NCBI GenBank assembly: GCA_902618025.1
Contig: CACMYY010000001.1
Location: 1-64,000 of the forward strand
Direction: 5' to 3'
DNA: 64,000 bases
DNA from: an uncultured SAR116 cluster alpha proteobacterium
Lineage (GTDB): Bacteria > Pseudomonadota > Alphaproteobacteria > Puniceispirillales > Marisalimonadaceae
A program made the position numbers and the translations under genes. The notes below the pieces were generated by a model. The model was given only the letters and a program-made list of their open reading frames with translations, was not told the origin of the DNA and made no database searches. Shown in pieces: positions 26,278 to 33,922 of this stretch; position 1 is the first letter of the stretch, and each line of letters opens with the position of its first letter.

Positions 26278-26500
26278 CATTCCAATCTCATAGAAATACA
26301 CAAAGCCAATGCAACCAAATTGGACGTTCTCAATTGACTGTGATAACGGTAATGACTCTGTACAACTCTTTATGACTTCTTAAAGTAGTTAACATATAAA
26401 TGATTACATTTGCGTATGTGCATATATATATATGAGTACACACCGCATGTCCCATGCGCGGAGAGTGTAACACTTAAAGTGATACATATAAGTGTTACTA
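26278..26500. repeat. trailer repeat after the secreted orphan
   Basis: This follows the order of the trailer at 12896: an ATTCCAATCTCATAG block, a TAACGGTAATGACTCTGTAC block (compare TAACAGTAATAACTCTGTAT), AAAGTAGTTAACAT and an AT-rich TATATATA stretch. It then has hairpin arms CGCATG/CATGCG (26444-26458) and a perfect 10-bp inverted repeat GTAACACTTA/TAAGTGTTAC (26467-26498). Confidence 0.7.
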
Positions 26501-26581
26501 AAGAGTGATACATTAGTTCACCTTCATATCCACTTGCCTTATGCTAGTAACAGTTAATTTAACAGATGCACATTTCATGTG

Positions 26582-26660
26582 TATTGACATTGACAATGTA
26601 ATACATAATCTAATGGTATAGTTCACTTAGCAGTGTGTGTGGTACAAATGAAGTTGGTGA
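26582..26660. repeat. TTGACA module, copy 2
   Basis: TATTGACATTGACAATGTAA and ACATAA followed by a GTGTGGTACAAA-like end. Related copies are at 13208-13285 and 33768-33845. No good -10 box stands at the right distance from TTGACA in all three, so a promoter role is unproven. No gene is in 26260-26769 apart from these repeats. Confidence 0.5.
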
Positions 26661-26769
26661 AGTGAATCATGCGGAAATTAGATAATATCTTTAAGATAAA
26701 ATAACCTAACATGCACGTAGTTATTATATATGTGAACAAAAAGTGCAAATACATGCTGGTGGGTAGTAG

Positions 26770-27570
26770 ATGAAATATTTCATACTTATTTTTATAATAC
26801 TTTTTACATTAGCTTACAATGCTAATGCTAAGCAAGTTGTGTCAGTTAAAGGAGAATATTCTTATGGACCGAGTATCTCAGATAATGATGCCTGTGATAG
26901 AGCCATAATAAATGGAAAGAATGAGGCAACCAGAAGGGTTTCAGGGGAAAACATATCAAATGATACCATTGAAAATTGTGTACAAGATGACTGTAAAATT
27001 TATGAAAAAACATGGTCTTCGTTGGGTAAAAATACAGTTATTACAGGCATCTCTAATGTAACTAAAAAAATTGTTGAAGAATTGGGTGCTAATACTTGTA
27101 AGGTTACCTTTGATGCTGAGATTGTAGTCATTCAGGAAAATAAAAATAAAGATTTTTATATAACAACTGATTATGGGGATAAGAAAAAAGTATTTAAAGC
27201 ATCATCATCTTTAAAAGCAAAAGACGGTGATGTACTTAAAATGAAAGTTATGATTAGTCAGCCATCATACCTTTATGTTTACGCTTGGTATCCAGAAGAT
27301 AATGCTGATAAATTAGTTCATGTTATTTCTTATCCTCAATATGGTGATATTAAAAAAAGTTATAACTTCCCACCAAGTGGAGAGGTTTATTTCTTAATTT
27401 CAGACACTAACAAGAAAAGCTCATCGTCAGAATACTTGCTTCTTATAGCTTCAAAACAGAAGATTAATTTAGGCAAAGACATTGATTTTGATAATATGAA
27501 AAAACTTCTCTATGATATTCCTACAAGTAATTGGACAAAGCAAAGAATAAGTTACACGGTAGTGAAATGA
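26770..27570 (+). CDS. exported DUF4384 protein in the caspase operon
   Basis: A 266-residue exported protein with a signal peptide ending NANA. Residues 28-120 form a domain with two or three cysteines (DDACDRA, IENCVQDDC, NTCKVTF). Residues 130-265 match the DUF4384 pattern: KVFKASSSLKAKDGDVLKMK, PSYLYVYAWYP and a final LLLIASKQ. DUF4384 is known next to or fused with bacterial caspase domains. Its stop overlaps the next gene by 4 bp (ATGA), and a caspase follows, so the three are one transcript. Confidence 0.75.
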   Translation: MKYFILIFIILFTLAYNANAKQVVSVKGEYSYGPSISDNDACDRAIINGKNEATRRVSGENISNDTIENCVQDDCKIYEKTWSSLGKNTVITGISNVTKKIVEELGANTCKVTFDAEIVVIQENKNKDFYITTDYGDKKKVFKASSSLKAKDGDVLKMKVMISQPSYLYVYAWYPEDNADKLVHVISYPQYGDIKKSYNFPPSGEVYFLISDTNKKSSSSEYLLLIASKQKINLGKDIDFDNMKKLLYDIPTSNWTKQRISYTVVK

Positions 27571-28037
27571 ACAAATTAAAAAAAGTCATTATAGCAATAA
27601 CTTATATTGTTTTATTAAATGCATGTGTTACTAGTACCCCACCAGAAAAACCTAAGGTTATTTTACAGCAAGAGATAATAAAAAATGAAAAAGAGGATAT
27701 GATCTGGGCTATGCCCTCTTGGTGTGAAAATTTGAAACAAGAACCTTTTCAATTTAAAGCTTGTGGAATAGCTAAATCTCCAAACCTTCAAACTTCACGT
27801 ACTCGTTCAGAGTTAGATGCCAGAAAACAAATTAGTAAAATATTGGGTAATCAATGTAGTGGAACGGAAAGAGAAGAAACTAAAAATGGCAAAACTTTTT
27901 TTAATTCTATATATACATGTGAAACTGGTGAAGTAAGCATTAAGAATGCTCTAATTAAAAATAGAAAAACAGAACGTGTCGGTAATAACTTTGTGACCTT
28001 TACTGAAATGTCTCTTTCTTACAGATTTTCTAACTAG
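27567..28037 (+). CDS. LPP20-like lipoprotein
   Basis: A 156-residue lipoprotein. ATG at 27567 overlaps the upstream stop; the signal peptide ends with the lipobox LLNAC. The mature region has MPSWCENL then KACGIAKS and a helix SELDARKQISKILG, in line with the LPP20/LPP20-like family of outer-membrane-associated lipoproteins. An earlier in-frame ATG at 27531 lies inside the upstream gene and would spoil the signal peptide. It sits between the DUF4384 gene and the caspase. Confidence 0.75.
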   Translation: MNKLKKVIIAITYIVLLNACVTSTPPEKPKVILQQEIIKNEKEDMIWAMPSWCENLKQEPFQFKACGIAKSPNLQTSRTRSELDARKQISKILGNQCSGTEREETKNGKTFFNSIYTCETGEVSIKNALIKNRKTERVGNNFVTFTEMSLSYRFSN

Positions 28038-28072
28038 TTTGATATTAGTTTTTAATACTGAATCTTAATTTC

Positions 28073-28107
28073 TTAACAAATAAAACAACGCTTGCTATTA
28101 TAATCAT
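28073..28107 (+). promoter_or_regulatory. shared promoter, leaderless arrangement (copy 3)
   Basis: TTAACA at 28073-28078, a 17-bp spacer ending TGC, TATTAT at 28096-28101, and AATCAT just before the ATG at 28108. It is the closest of the three copies to consensus. It gives this caspase its own promoter even though it follows two genes on the same strand. Confidence 0.65.
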
Positions 28108-29817
28108 ATGAACTACACACTTAAAATGATATCAGTTGTGTTGGCACTTGGGGTGTTGACGTTGCAAGGGTGTCAGACTACAAATACAATTGAAAAAAAA
28201 TTAAATATATCCAAAAATTCTTATTTAAAAAAAAGTAAACAGATAGCAAAAAAACCTCAATATGCTCCATATGATTGGACACCATCAGACATTAATTCCA
28301 GAGAAGTATGGTTTGAAAAAAAAATTGGTGGATATTGGTGTGAAGTATTTTTTAGTACAGGTGGATGGAAGAGTGTTTTTTTAAGAAATGGTAATGTGAT
28401 TATAGAGTTAAACCCAAGTATTTCACGAAGTTGGTCTGGTTCGTCAATAACTAAAGAATTAATAGACATATCTTTTTCACCTAAAGAAAAGTTAATTTAT
28501 ATTGAGGGAATAGAAGGTATTAAACCAAGCCCAACAATAAAGTATGAAATTAAAGATGGTTTTGATGAGATTAAAATAAAGCACATATACAATTGGAAAA
28601 AAAAAGATAGTATTTCTAATTGTACAGTGAAACATGATTGGGTTAAAAATGCTAAAAAACACCAGTTAAAAATAGAACAAGCAAGAGCTCAGGCTAATCA
28701 AAGAATATTAAAATCAAATAAATTTGCACCTATTCTTCAAGCCAAGAAGAAAGAAACTAACAATCCTGTAATTGAGATAAATTCATTACCAGAAAAAGTA
28801 GATTATCTTAATCTTATTATAAGAGGAAATGTTAATGATGATAGTGGTGTAGCAATAGTTCTTATGCAAGGAGAAAAAGTAAAGGTCACTTCAGATGGAA
28901 GATTTGTAAGAAAAATTAAGCTCGGTTATGGGTTAAATAAAATAAAAATTCAAGCAGAAGATATAAATGGAAATATAGCTGAAAAAATAATTAAAATAAC
29001 TCGTGAAGAATACATATCAGAACAAATGTTAGCTGATGTTGACTTACCTCCTAAAACTAAAATGCGCAATCCAGACGCATTAGGTGTAGTCATTGGAGTT
29101 GAAAACTATCAATATGTACCTGATGCTACTTATGCATATAATGATGCTGAAGTATTTAGAGAATATTTATCTGAAACCTTAGGTTTTAAAAAACAAAGAA
29201 TTAAAATAGCAACTAATAGTAAGGCTACACAAGCTGAATTAAATAAGCTTTTAGGGTCTAATGGATGGATTTCCAGAAATATAGTTAAAGGTAAATCTGA
29301 TGTGGTTGTTTATTTTTCTGGACACGGAATAGCTAACTCAATAAATAATAATACAGGGATACTTCCATTTGATGTAGACCCAAACTATGCTATTGGGCTT
29401 CCTTTAAAAGAGCTTTATTATAATTTATCTAAAATGGGTGCTAAAACTGTGACAGTTTATTTAGACGCTTGTTTTACTGGTCAAACAAGAGATTCTAAAA
29501 TGCTTATTGCTGATGCAAGACCAATTATAATATCTCCTAAGAAAGATAGTGTACCTTCAAACATTACAGTATTTTCTGCATCTACTGGTTCTCAAATTAG
29601 TGGAGCAATAAAAGAAAAAGAACATGGTTTATTTACTTATTATCTCTTAAAAGGAATGTCAGGAGATGCTGATATAAACAAAGATAAATCTATTCAAATA
29701 AATGAATTGTCATCATACGTATCTAAAAATGTAAAAGACCAAGCAGCTATTAATGGAAGAGAACAAACTCCTGAACTACAAGGGGATAAAGATAGAGTGC
29801 TAGTACAGTTTAATTAG
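28108..29817 (+). CDS. caspase-fold (C14) lipoprotein, copy 3
   Basis: A 569-residue lipoprotein with lipobox LQGC ending at Cys22. Residues 45-175 are a distinct domain with two cysteines, residues 185-215 a basic helix and residues 220-300 an Ig-like domain. The caspase domain begins at about residue 322, with His406 (YFSGHG) and Cys455 (LDACFTG). An EF-hand-like stretch DADINKDKSIQINE comes next. The catalytic domain has diverged from copies 1 and 2, yet the last ~50 bp, ending RVLVQFN, and some bases after the stop are almost the same as theirs. It probably works with the two envelope proteins encoded before it. Confidence 0.9.
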   Translation: MNYTLKMISVVLALGVLTLQGCQTTNTIEKKLNISKNSYLKKSKQIAKKPQYAPYDWTPSDINSREVWFEKKIGGYWCEVFFSTGGWKSVFLRNGNVIIELNPSISRSWSGSSITKELIDISFSPKEKLIYIEGIEGIKPSPTIKYEIKDGFDEIKIKHIYNWKKKDSISNCTVKHDWVKNAKKHQLKIEQARAQANQRILKSNKFAPILQAKKKETNNPVIEINSLPEKVDYLNLIIRGNVNDDSGVAIVLMQGEKVKVTSDGRFVRKIKLGYGLNKIKIQAEDINGNIAEKIIKITREEYISEQMLADVDLPPKTKMRNPDALGVVIGVENYQYVPDATYAYNDAEVFREYLSETLGFKKQRIKIATNSKATQAELNKLLGSNGWISRNIVKGKSDVVVYFSGHGIANSINNNTGILPFDVDPNYAIGLPLKELYYNLSKMGAKTVTVYLDACFTGQTRDSKMLIADARPIIISPKKDSVPSNITVFSASTGSQISGAIKEKEHGLFTYYLLKGMSGDADINKDKSIQINELSSYVSKNVKDQAAINGREQTPELQGDKDRVLVQFN

Positions 29818-29833
29818 GAATATCATTTCTGCT
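29764..29833. repeat. conserved 3'-end element at caspase copy 3
   Basis: The bases CCTGAACTACAAGG... up to TAGTTTAATTAG-type ending and TATCATTTCTG beyond the stop match 16600-16662, 22764-22829 and 12845-12908. Identity is higher than in the preceding coding sequence, and it crosses the stop codon. Confidence 0.65.
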
Positions 29834-29958
29834 AGAATATTTTTTCATAATGAGATAATTTGAAATTAATCAAAAGTAAATATGATTTTACGTATTAATT
29901 ATATTAAAATGATATATGCTAAAATATGATACAAAACAATTAATAATGGGGACAATTA

Positions 29959-30354
29959 ATGAAGAATATTTTAATTAAGCTAGTACCTGTATTTATGATA
30001 TGTTCATCAATTTCAAACAATGTTGTTGCTCAAGACGCTGCTACAAACCAGTACAAACAAATGGGTGGTATATCAGGTTTAACAGAACTTTGTTATAAAA
30101 CTAAAAATTTAGAGCTAACATTAATAAAGCAAATTGGTCAGTTGTTTTACACTCAACCTGAAATGGGTGAAATGATGTTTGGTCTACTTTATTCTTTTTA
30201 TGATGCTAAAGCAGTGGCTATGGAAAAAAAAGTTATATGGAACGGTACAACACAATCTTACAACAAAAAGCAATTTGATTGTAACAATGCGGCAGATAAA
30301 AAGCTAATAAAACAATTTGAACTACAATTAATAAATGGTTTAAAATCTCAATGA
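29959..30354 (+). CDS. exported orphan protein
   Basis: A 131-residue exported protein; signal peptide ending NNVVA. The mature part is helical with two cysteines (LTELCYKTK, FDCNNAA). GGGGAC-like sequence precedes the ATG as a possible ribosome-binding site. No family recognised. It lies convergent with the next gene, 10 bp away. Confidence 0.65.
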   Translation: MKNILIKLVPVFMICSSISNNVVAQDAATNQYKQMGGISGLTELCYKTKNLELTLIKQIGQLFYTQPEMGEMMFGLLYSFYDAKAVAMEKKVIWNGTTQSYNKKQFDCNNAADKKLIKQFELQLINGLKSQ

Positions 30355-30364
30355 TAATAATTAG

Positions 30365-30826
30365 TTAACCAGCATTGATCATTCTTTTAAGTCTGGCTTT
30401 ATATCTAGTTAAATATTGGTTGATCATACCTATATTATTTTTAATTATTTCTGATTTTTGAAGAACCTTTAATCCCAGAATTCTATAACAGCGGATAACC
30501 TCTTCATAGACTTCAGCAGTCCATTCGGTTTGCATGTAAATTTTGTCAACATTAGATGCTATAATGTTCTCTGCTATTATAATATCTTCATTAGAACGAG
30601 CCTTTGATAATCCTTCGCCATAAAATGCTTTAATTGCGAGTTCAAACGCATTATCAAAATTTATTTCATTTTGAAGGTCTCTTAATTCTGTAGCTCCATC
30701 GCCCATAACCACACCAGCACAAGCAGATATGTTATCAAATTCATTTGAAAATGATTGTTTTGAAAAATTAAATGAAAATAAAAATATTATTAAAATTAAT
30801 CTAATTTTTAAAAAAATAATATTCAT
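30365..30826 (-). CDS. exported orphan protein
   Basis: A 153-residue exported helical protein with a signal peptide (LILIIFLFSFNFSKQSFS). Cysteines in SACAGVV and IRCYRIL may pair, and the end is basic (RYKARLKRMINAG). Unknown family. It is followed upstream by a 278-bp gap with no visible gene. Confidence 0.6.
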   Translation of the reverse strand: MNIIFLKIRLILIIFLFSFNFSKQSFSNEFDNISACAGVVMGDGATELRDLQNEINFDNAFELAIKAFYGEGLSKARSNEDIIIAENIIASNVDKIYMQTEWTAEVYEEVIRCYRILGLKVLQKSEIIKNNIGMINQYLTRYKARLKRMINAG

Positions 30827-31104
30827 ATCCTCATATTAAATAATTTTAAAAAATTAGTAAAGTTCCAGAAGTTTTATAATATTGATTTATACAAGTTATC
30901 ATTTTTTATTCAAATTGATGCATAAACAGATACAAATTATCTTTGCATTGAAAATATTTCAAACATGCATACTTAATAAATATAAATTAAATAACTAGAT
31001 TAGGTTTGATTTAATCTCGAATATTTATATTGTTCTTATTAACGATACTTTATTGGGTGGACATATTGAAAATGTATGAGACTAATTATGAGCGTATTTA
31101 AAAA

Positions 31105-31359
31105 ATGAGTACTGGTATAATTTTAGGCTTAGGACTAATTACGATTGTCCTTTGTTTTTATATAATGCTTAATATCCCCTATTGGTTGATATTATGGAAA
31201 AAAACTAAAAATGAAGATATAGAACTAAAAAAAGCGTATTATCAATGGGTTTATAAGTCAGATGATAGTTTAAATAAAATACTTAAGTTTTGTGTTTTTT
31301 GTTTGTATGCTTATGGTATATGTGTTTTTATTTTAGAAATTTGGTCTAAATATTTTTAA
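31105..31359 (+). CDS. small two-helix membrane protein
   Basis: An 84-residue protein with a membrane helix at each end (GIILGLGLITIVLCFYIML and FCVFCLYAYGICVFILEIW) and a charged middle. Unknown function; first of a run of three tiny membrane protein genes. Confidence 0.55.
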   Translation: MSTGIILGLGLITIVLCFYIMLNIPYWLILWKKTKNEDIELKKAYYQWVYKSDDSLNKILKFCVFCLYAYGICVFILEIWSKYF

Positions 31360-31593
31360 AATAATAATGTATCAATCTGACATTCTTTTATTAATAATCA
31401 TCAAATTGACTTATAGTTAAAGTCTAATAAAATTTTTTTTATTTTGTAATGGAATTGAAATCTTAGGCAAAATAAAATTGTTTTTATTTATGACATTTTT
31501 TTTTATTCTGTTAAAAGGTTATATATTTTTTTTATATATCTCCTATAATTTTAATTAACCCTAATATGGGATATGATTTGATAGTTAAATAAA

Positions 31594-31794
31594 ATGACAA
31601 AAAAACTTACAAGTAATTTTGACCAATGGTGGAATGATGGAGAAAATAAATTTAAAAAATTAATTTTTCTTTTTACAAGTTGGTGGGATGATGGAAATAG
31701 TAAATTAATAAAGGCAATCTTCATATCTCTAGCATGTCATTTGATTTTTGCAATTTTTTGGTTTTTGTACAAAGGATTTAATTATATTATTTAA
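31594..31794 (+). CDS. small membrane protein with duplicated WW(N/D)DG motif
   Basis: A 66-residue protein in which FDQWWNDGENKFKKLIF and FTSWWDDGNSKLIKAIF are tandem copies, followed by one membrane helix. The repeat looks like a recent internal duplication. Unknown function. Confidence 0.55.
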   Translation: MTKKLTSNFDQWWNDGENKFKKLIFLFTSWWDDGNSKLIKAIFISLACHLIFAIFWFLYKGFNYII

Positions 31795-31796
31795 TT

Positions 31797-31925
31797 ATGA
31801 TGGGGAAAAAATTGAAAAAAAACAGTAAGCCACATCCTTATATATTTAAATGGTATTTTTTTGCATACATTATTATAGCAATTGTAGTCACTTACTTAGA
31901 ATACGATAACTGGTTTGGTATGTGA
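31797..31925 (+). CDS. very small membrane protein
   Basis: A 42-codon frame, MMGKKLKKNSKPHPYIF then a hydrophobic helix AYIIIAIVVTYL and a short tail EYDNWFGM. Basic N-terminus, one membrane helix and position 2 bp after the previous small gene favour a real co-translated gene. Short length leaves doubt. Confidence 0.45.
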   Translation: MMGKKLKKNSKPHPYIFKWYFFAYIIIAIVVTYLEYDNWFGM

Positions 31926-32044
31926 TTAAATTTTTTTAATTTTAATAGCTAATATGTATGCTTATGCAAGAACAAGGTTTATATTTTGAAAGCTATAATA
32001 TAAAAATTGCTAATTAATAATAAGAGTTAAGATAATATTATATC

Positions 32045-32327
32045 ATGTATTTAAGAATTGTTGAAATTACAGCTTCGACTAAAATTCAGTTAAATGTTTT
32101 TTTGGATTATTTAAAAATAATCCACTTTCCTAAAAATTTAATACAAGGCCAAATTTCAGCAAAAGTTTTTGGAATGAATGTTGAAGCTGCGTTTGTAATT
32201 GCGAGATTTAATGATAAGTAATCAGCAGATAAAATTAAAATTATGAATAACTCAGAAATTAATGAATTAAAAACTAATTTAAAAAAAAATTTCATTTGAG
32301 GGACCAATTGAATATTCATTGAAGTGA
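32045..32327 (+). pseudogene. inactivated paralogue of the 17146 small protein
   Basis: The frame from ATG 32045 reads MYLRIVEITASTKIQL, closely matching MMYIRIVEITAPTKLQL. It is broken by TAA at 32219-32221 where the intact copy has isoleucine, and by a one-base shift in the A run at 32279-32289; afterwards FEGPIEYSL is found in another frame. A true pseudogene with its functional parent 15 kb away. Confidence 0.85.
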
Positions 32328-32334
32328 TTAATTA

Positions 32335-32781
32335 ATGATAATAGTAAGTTTTTTTATAATTTTTGTAATAAGTACAAATAATACAATTGCAACAATACTA
32401 GGCGAGTCATTAATTTGTGATAAAGATAGAAGAGGATATAATTTTATAACCAGGGACAAAGTTGAAGTTTTAAGTATTAACTTTGATGAATTAAATATAA
32501 TTTCAATTAATCATTCATATCAGCTTAAAGAAAACTTAATATTAATTAATAAACCAATAAAAGAATTTAACAATGACAAAAAATCTCAACCAATTGGATG
32601 GATATTTAGAAGAACTTTAGACTATGTATCATTAGATTATGTTAATGGAGATTGGAACAGAAAGTTTTTATGGAGCTGCGAAATTATTACATTAGACCAG
32701 CTGGGTAAAAGGTTAAAAAACAAAATTGATAAATTTTTAAAAGCTGGTGGAAATAAAAAAAGGGAACACAAGCATGAGTAG
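32335..32781 (+). CDS. exported orphan protein
   Basis: A 148-residue exported protein. The hydrophobic start (SFFIIFVISTNNTIA) acts as signal peptide; the mature part has GESLICDKDRRGYNFI and LWSCEIIT, two cysteines bracketing a beta-rich domain. It resembles a type of small secreted protein common in AT-rich marine bacteria, without known role. It overlaps the following gene by 8 bp. Confidence 0.6.
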   Translation: MIIVSFFIIFVISTNNTIATILGESLICDKDRRGYNFITRDKVEVLSINFDELNIISINHSYQLKENLILINKPIKEFNNDKKSQPIGWIFRRTLDYVSLDYVNGDWNRKFLWSCEIITLDQLGKRLKNKIDKFLKAGGNKKREHKHE

Positions 32782-33127
32782 GTACATTGGATTAATGATA
32801 TGTTTATTAATTATAATAGGAGCTATATCCCACGTTGGATTTAATATTTATAACGATATTCTTAGTTTTTCATTTGTTGCTGGTGGCTGTGTTGGTTATG
32901 GACTATTAAAAGACCAAAAAGGTAAATTTATAATAAATTGTGGTAATGGTGCTGTTTATTTTGGATGGTTTGGCACTTTAATCGGAATAATAGCTTTAAC
33001 TGCAGGTAAATGGAATAATTGGGGAGATATAGAAAAGACTGGCACTGCTTTGTCAGTAGCCATGCTAACTATTTTTTATGGTTATATAATAAAATTAATT
33101 ACTGTTGTTTTTAAAAATAATACTTAA
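32774..33127 (+). CDS. small membrane protein, paralogue of 851-1195
   Basis: 117 residues from the ATG at 32774, which lies after AGGGAACACAAG; an earlier in-frame start at 32747 would only add a hydrophilic extension. It has four hydrophobic segments and shares GAVYFGWFGTLIGI and YGYIIKLIT with the protein at 851. It resembles the first part of MotA/ExbB-like proteins. Function unknown. Confidence 0.65.
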   Translation: MSRYIGLMICLLIIIGAISHVGFNIYNDILSFSFVAGGCVGYGLLKDQKGKFIINCGNGAVYFGWFGTLIGIIALTAGKWNNWGDIEKTGTALSVAMLTIFYGYIIKLITVVFKNNT

Positions 33128-33183
33128 CAATTTCATATTGAATAAACATGAGACGAGTAAAGATAATTACCTTTACAAAAAGT

Positions 33184-33522
33184 TTAGTTGAAGTCTTCTG
33201 AGGTAAACTCATGTAAAACAATACCTCTACTACCAACAACTTTATTTACAAAAGTTTTAACTTGTGGAGCATGATATTTATCTAAAAGAGTTTGGCATGC
33301 AACAAATGCCTTTTCATCTCTATATTCAAATAGTATTCCTACTCTTGCAACACCTTCTTTATTCCAAATTCTAGTTAAAACTCTTCTTAACATACCTGCT
33401 TTTTTGAATTCTTCTATGACTTTAGGAGTGAAAATTTCATCTTGTTTTTTGGCATATAATTCAAGTTCATTATCTGACATAAATTCTCTTGTAGTATAAT
33501 TTATTAATTTTGAGGTTGGCAT
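33184..33522 (-). CDS. alpha/beta-barrel protein, QIWN family member 2
   Basis: A 112-residue member of the family also found at 23729, 33923 and 50071. It shows RIWNKEGVARVGILFEYRDE, AFVACQ and SRGIVLHEF. The beginning SKLINYTTREFMS is like SKLISYITSDFQT of the 50071 copy, so those two are the closest pair. Probable dimeric alpha/beta barrel; role unknown. Start ATG at 33522. Confidence 0.75.
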   Translation of the reverse strand: MPTSKLINYTTREFMSDNELELYAKKQDEIFTPKVIEEFKKAGMLRRVLTRIWNKEGVARVGILFEYRDEKAFVACQTLLDKYHAPQVKTFVNKVVGSRGIVLHEFTSEDFN

Positions 33523-33922
33523 TAAATCATCCTATTAAGTTAATATGATATAATAAAAGCATAATTAGAAATAATAATCTAAATAACATTATAATCTACT
33601 CTGCATTCTTACAATAGATATTTATTAGTATTTCAATGTTTTGTGCCCTCCGAATATTACCCTAAAATGTTATATCAAAATGGAATTATAGCTAATTTTC
33701 TAATATGTCTTAATACCATTTACACATTACTAATAATAGGTAATTCGACTGATTTATATTTCGTTAATATTGACATTAGATATGTAATGCATAAGGTAAA
33801 GTTATAAACTATCTAATAATGTGTAGTGTACAAAATAATCATAATTTATATAAGATCTAAAGTTACACATTAATTTTACAAATTTTAATATTGATATATG
33901 ATATTTTTTTTAGGAAATTTAT
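33523..33922. other. gene-free gap with the third TTGACA module
   Basis: No gene is seen. TATTGACATTAGATATGTAA at 33768 begins a 78-bp module related to 13208 and 26582, ending TGTAGTGTACAAAAT. This copy lies close to where the island genes give way to conserved genes, so it may mark the right side of the accessory region. Confidence 0.45.
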
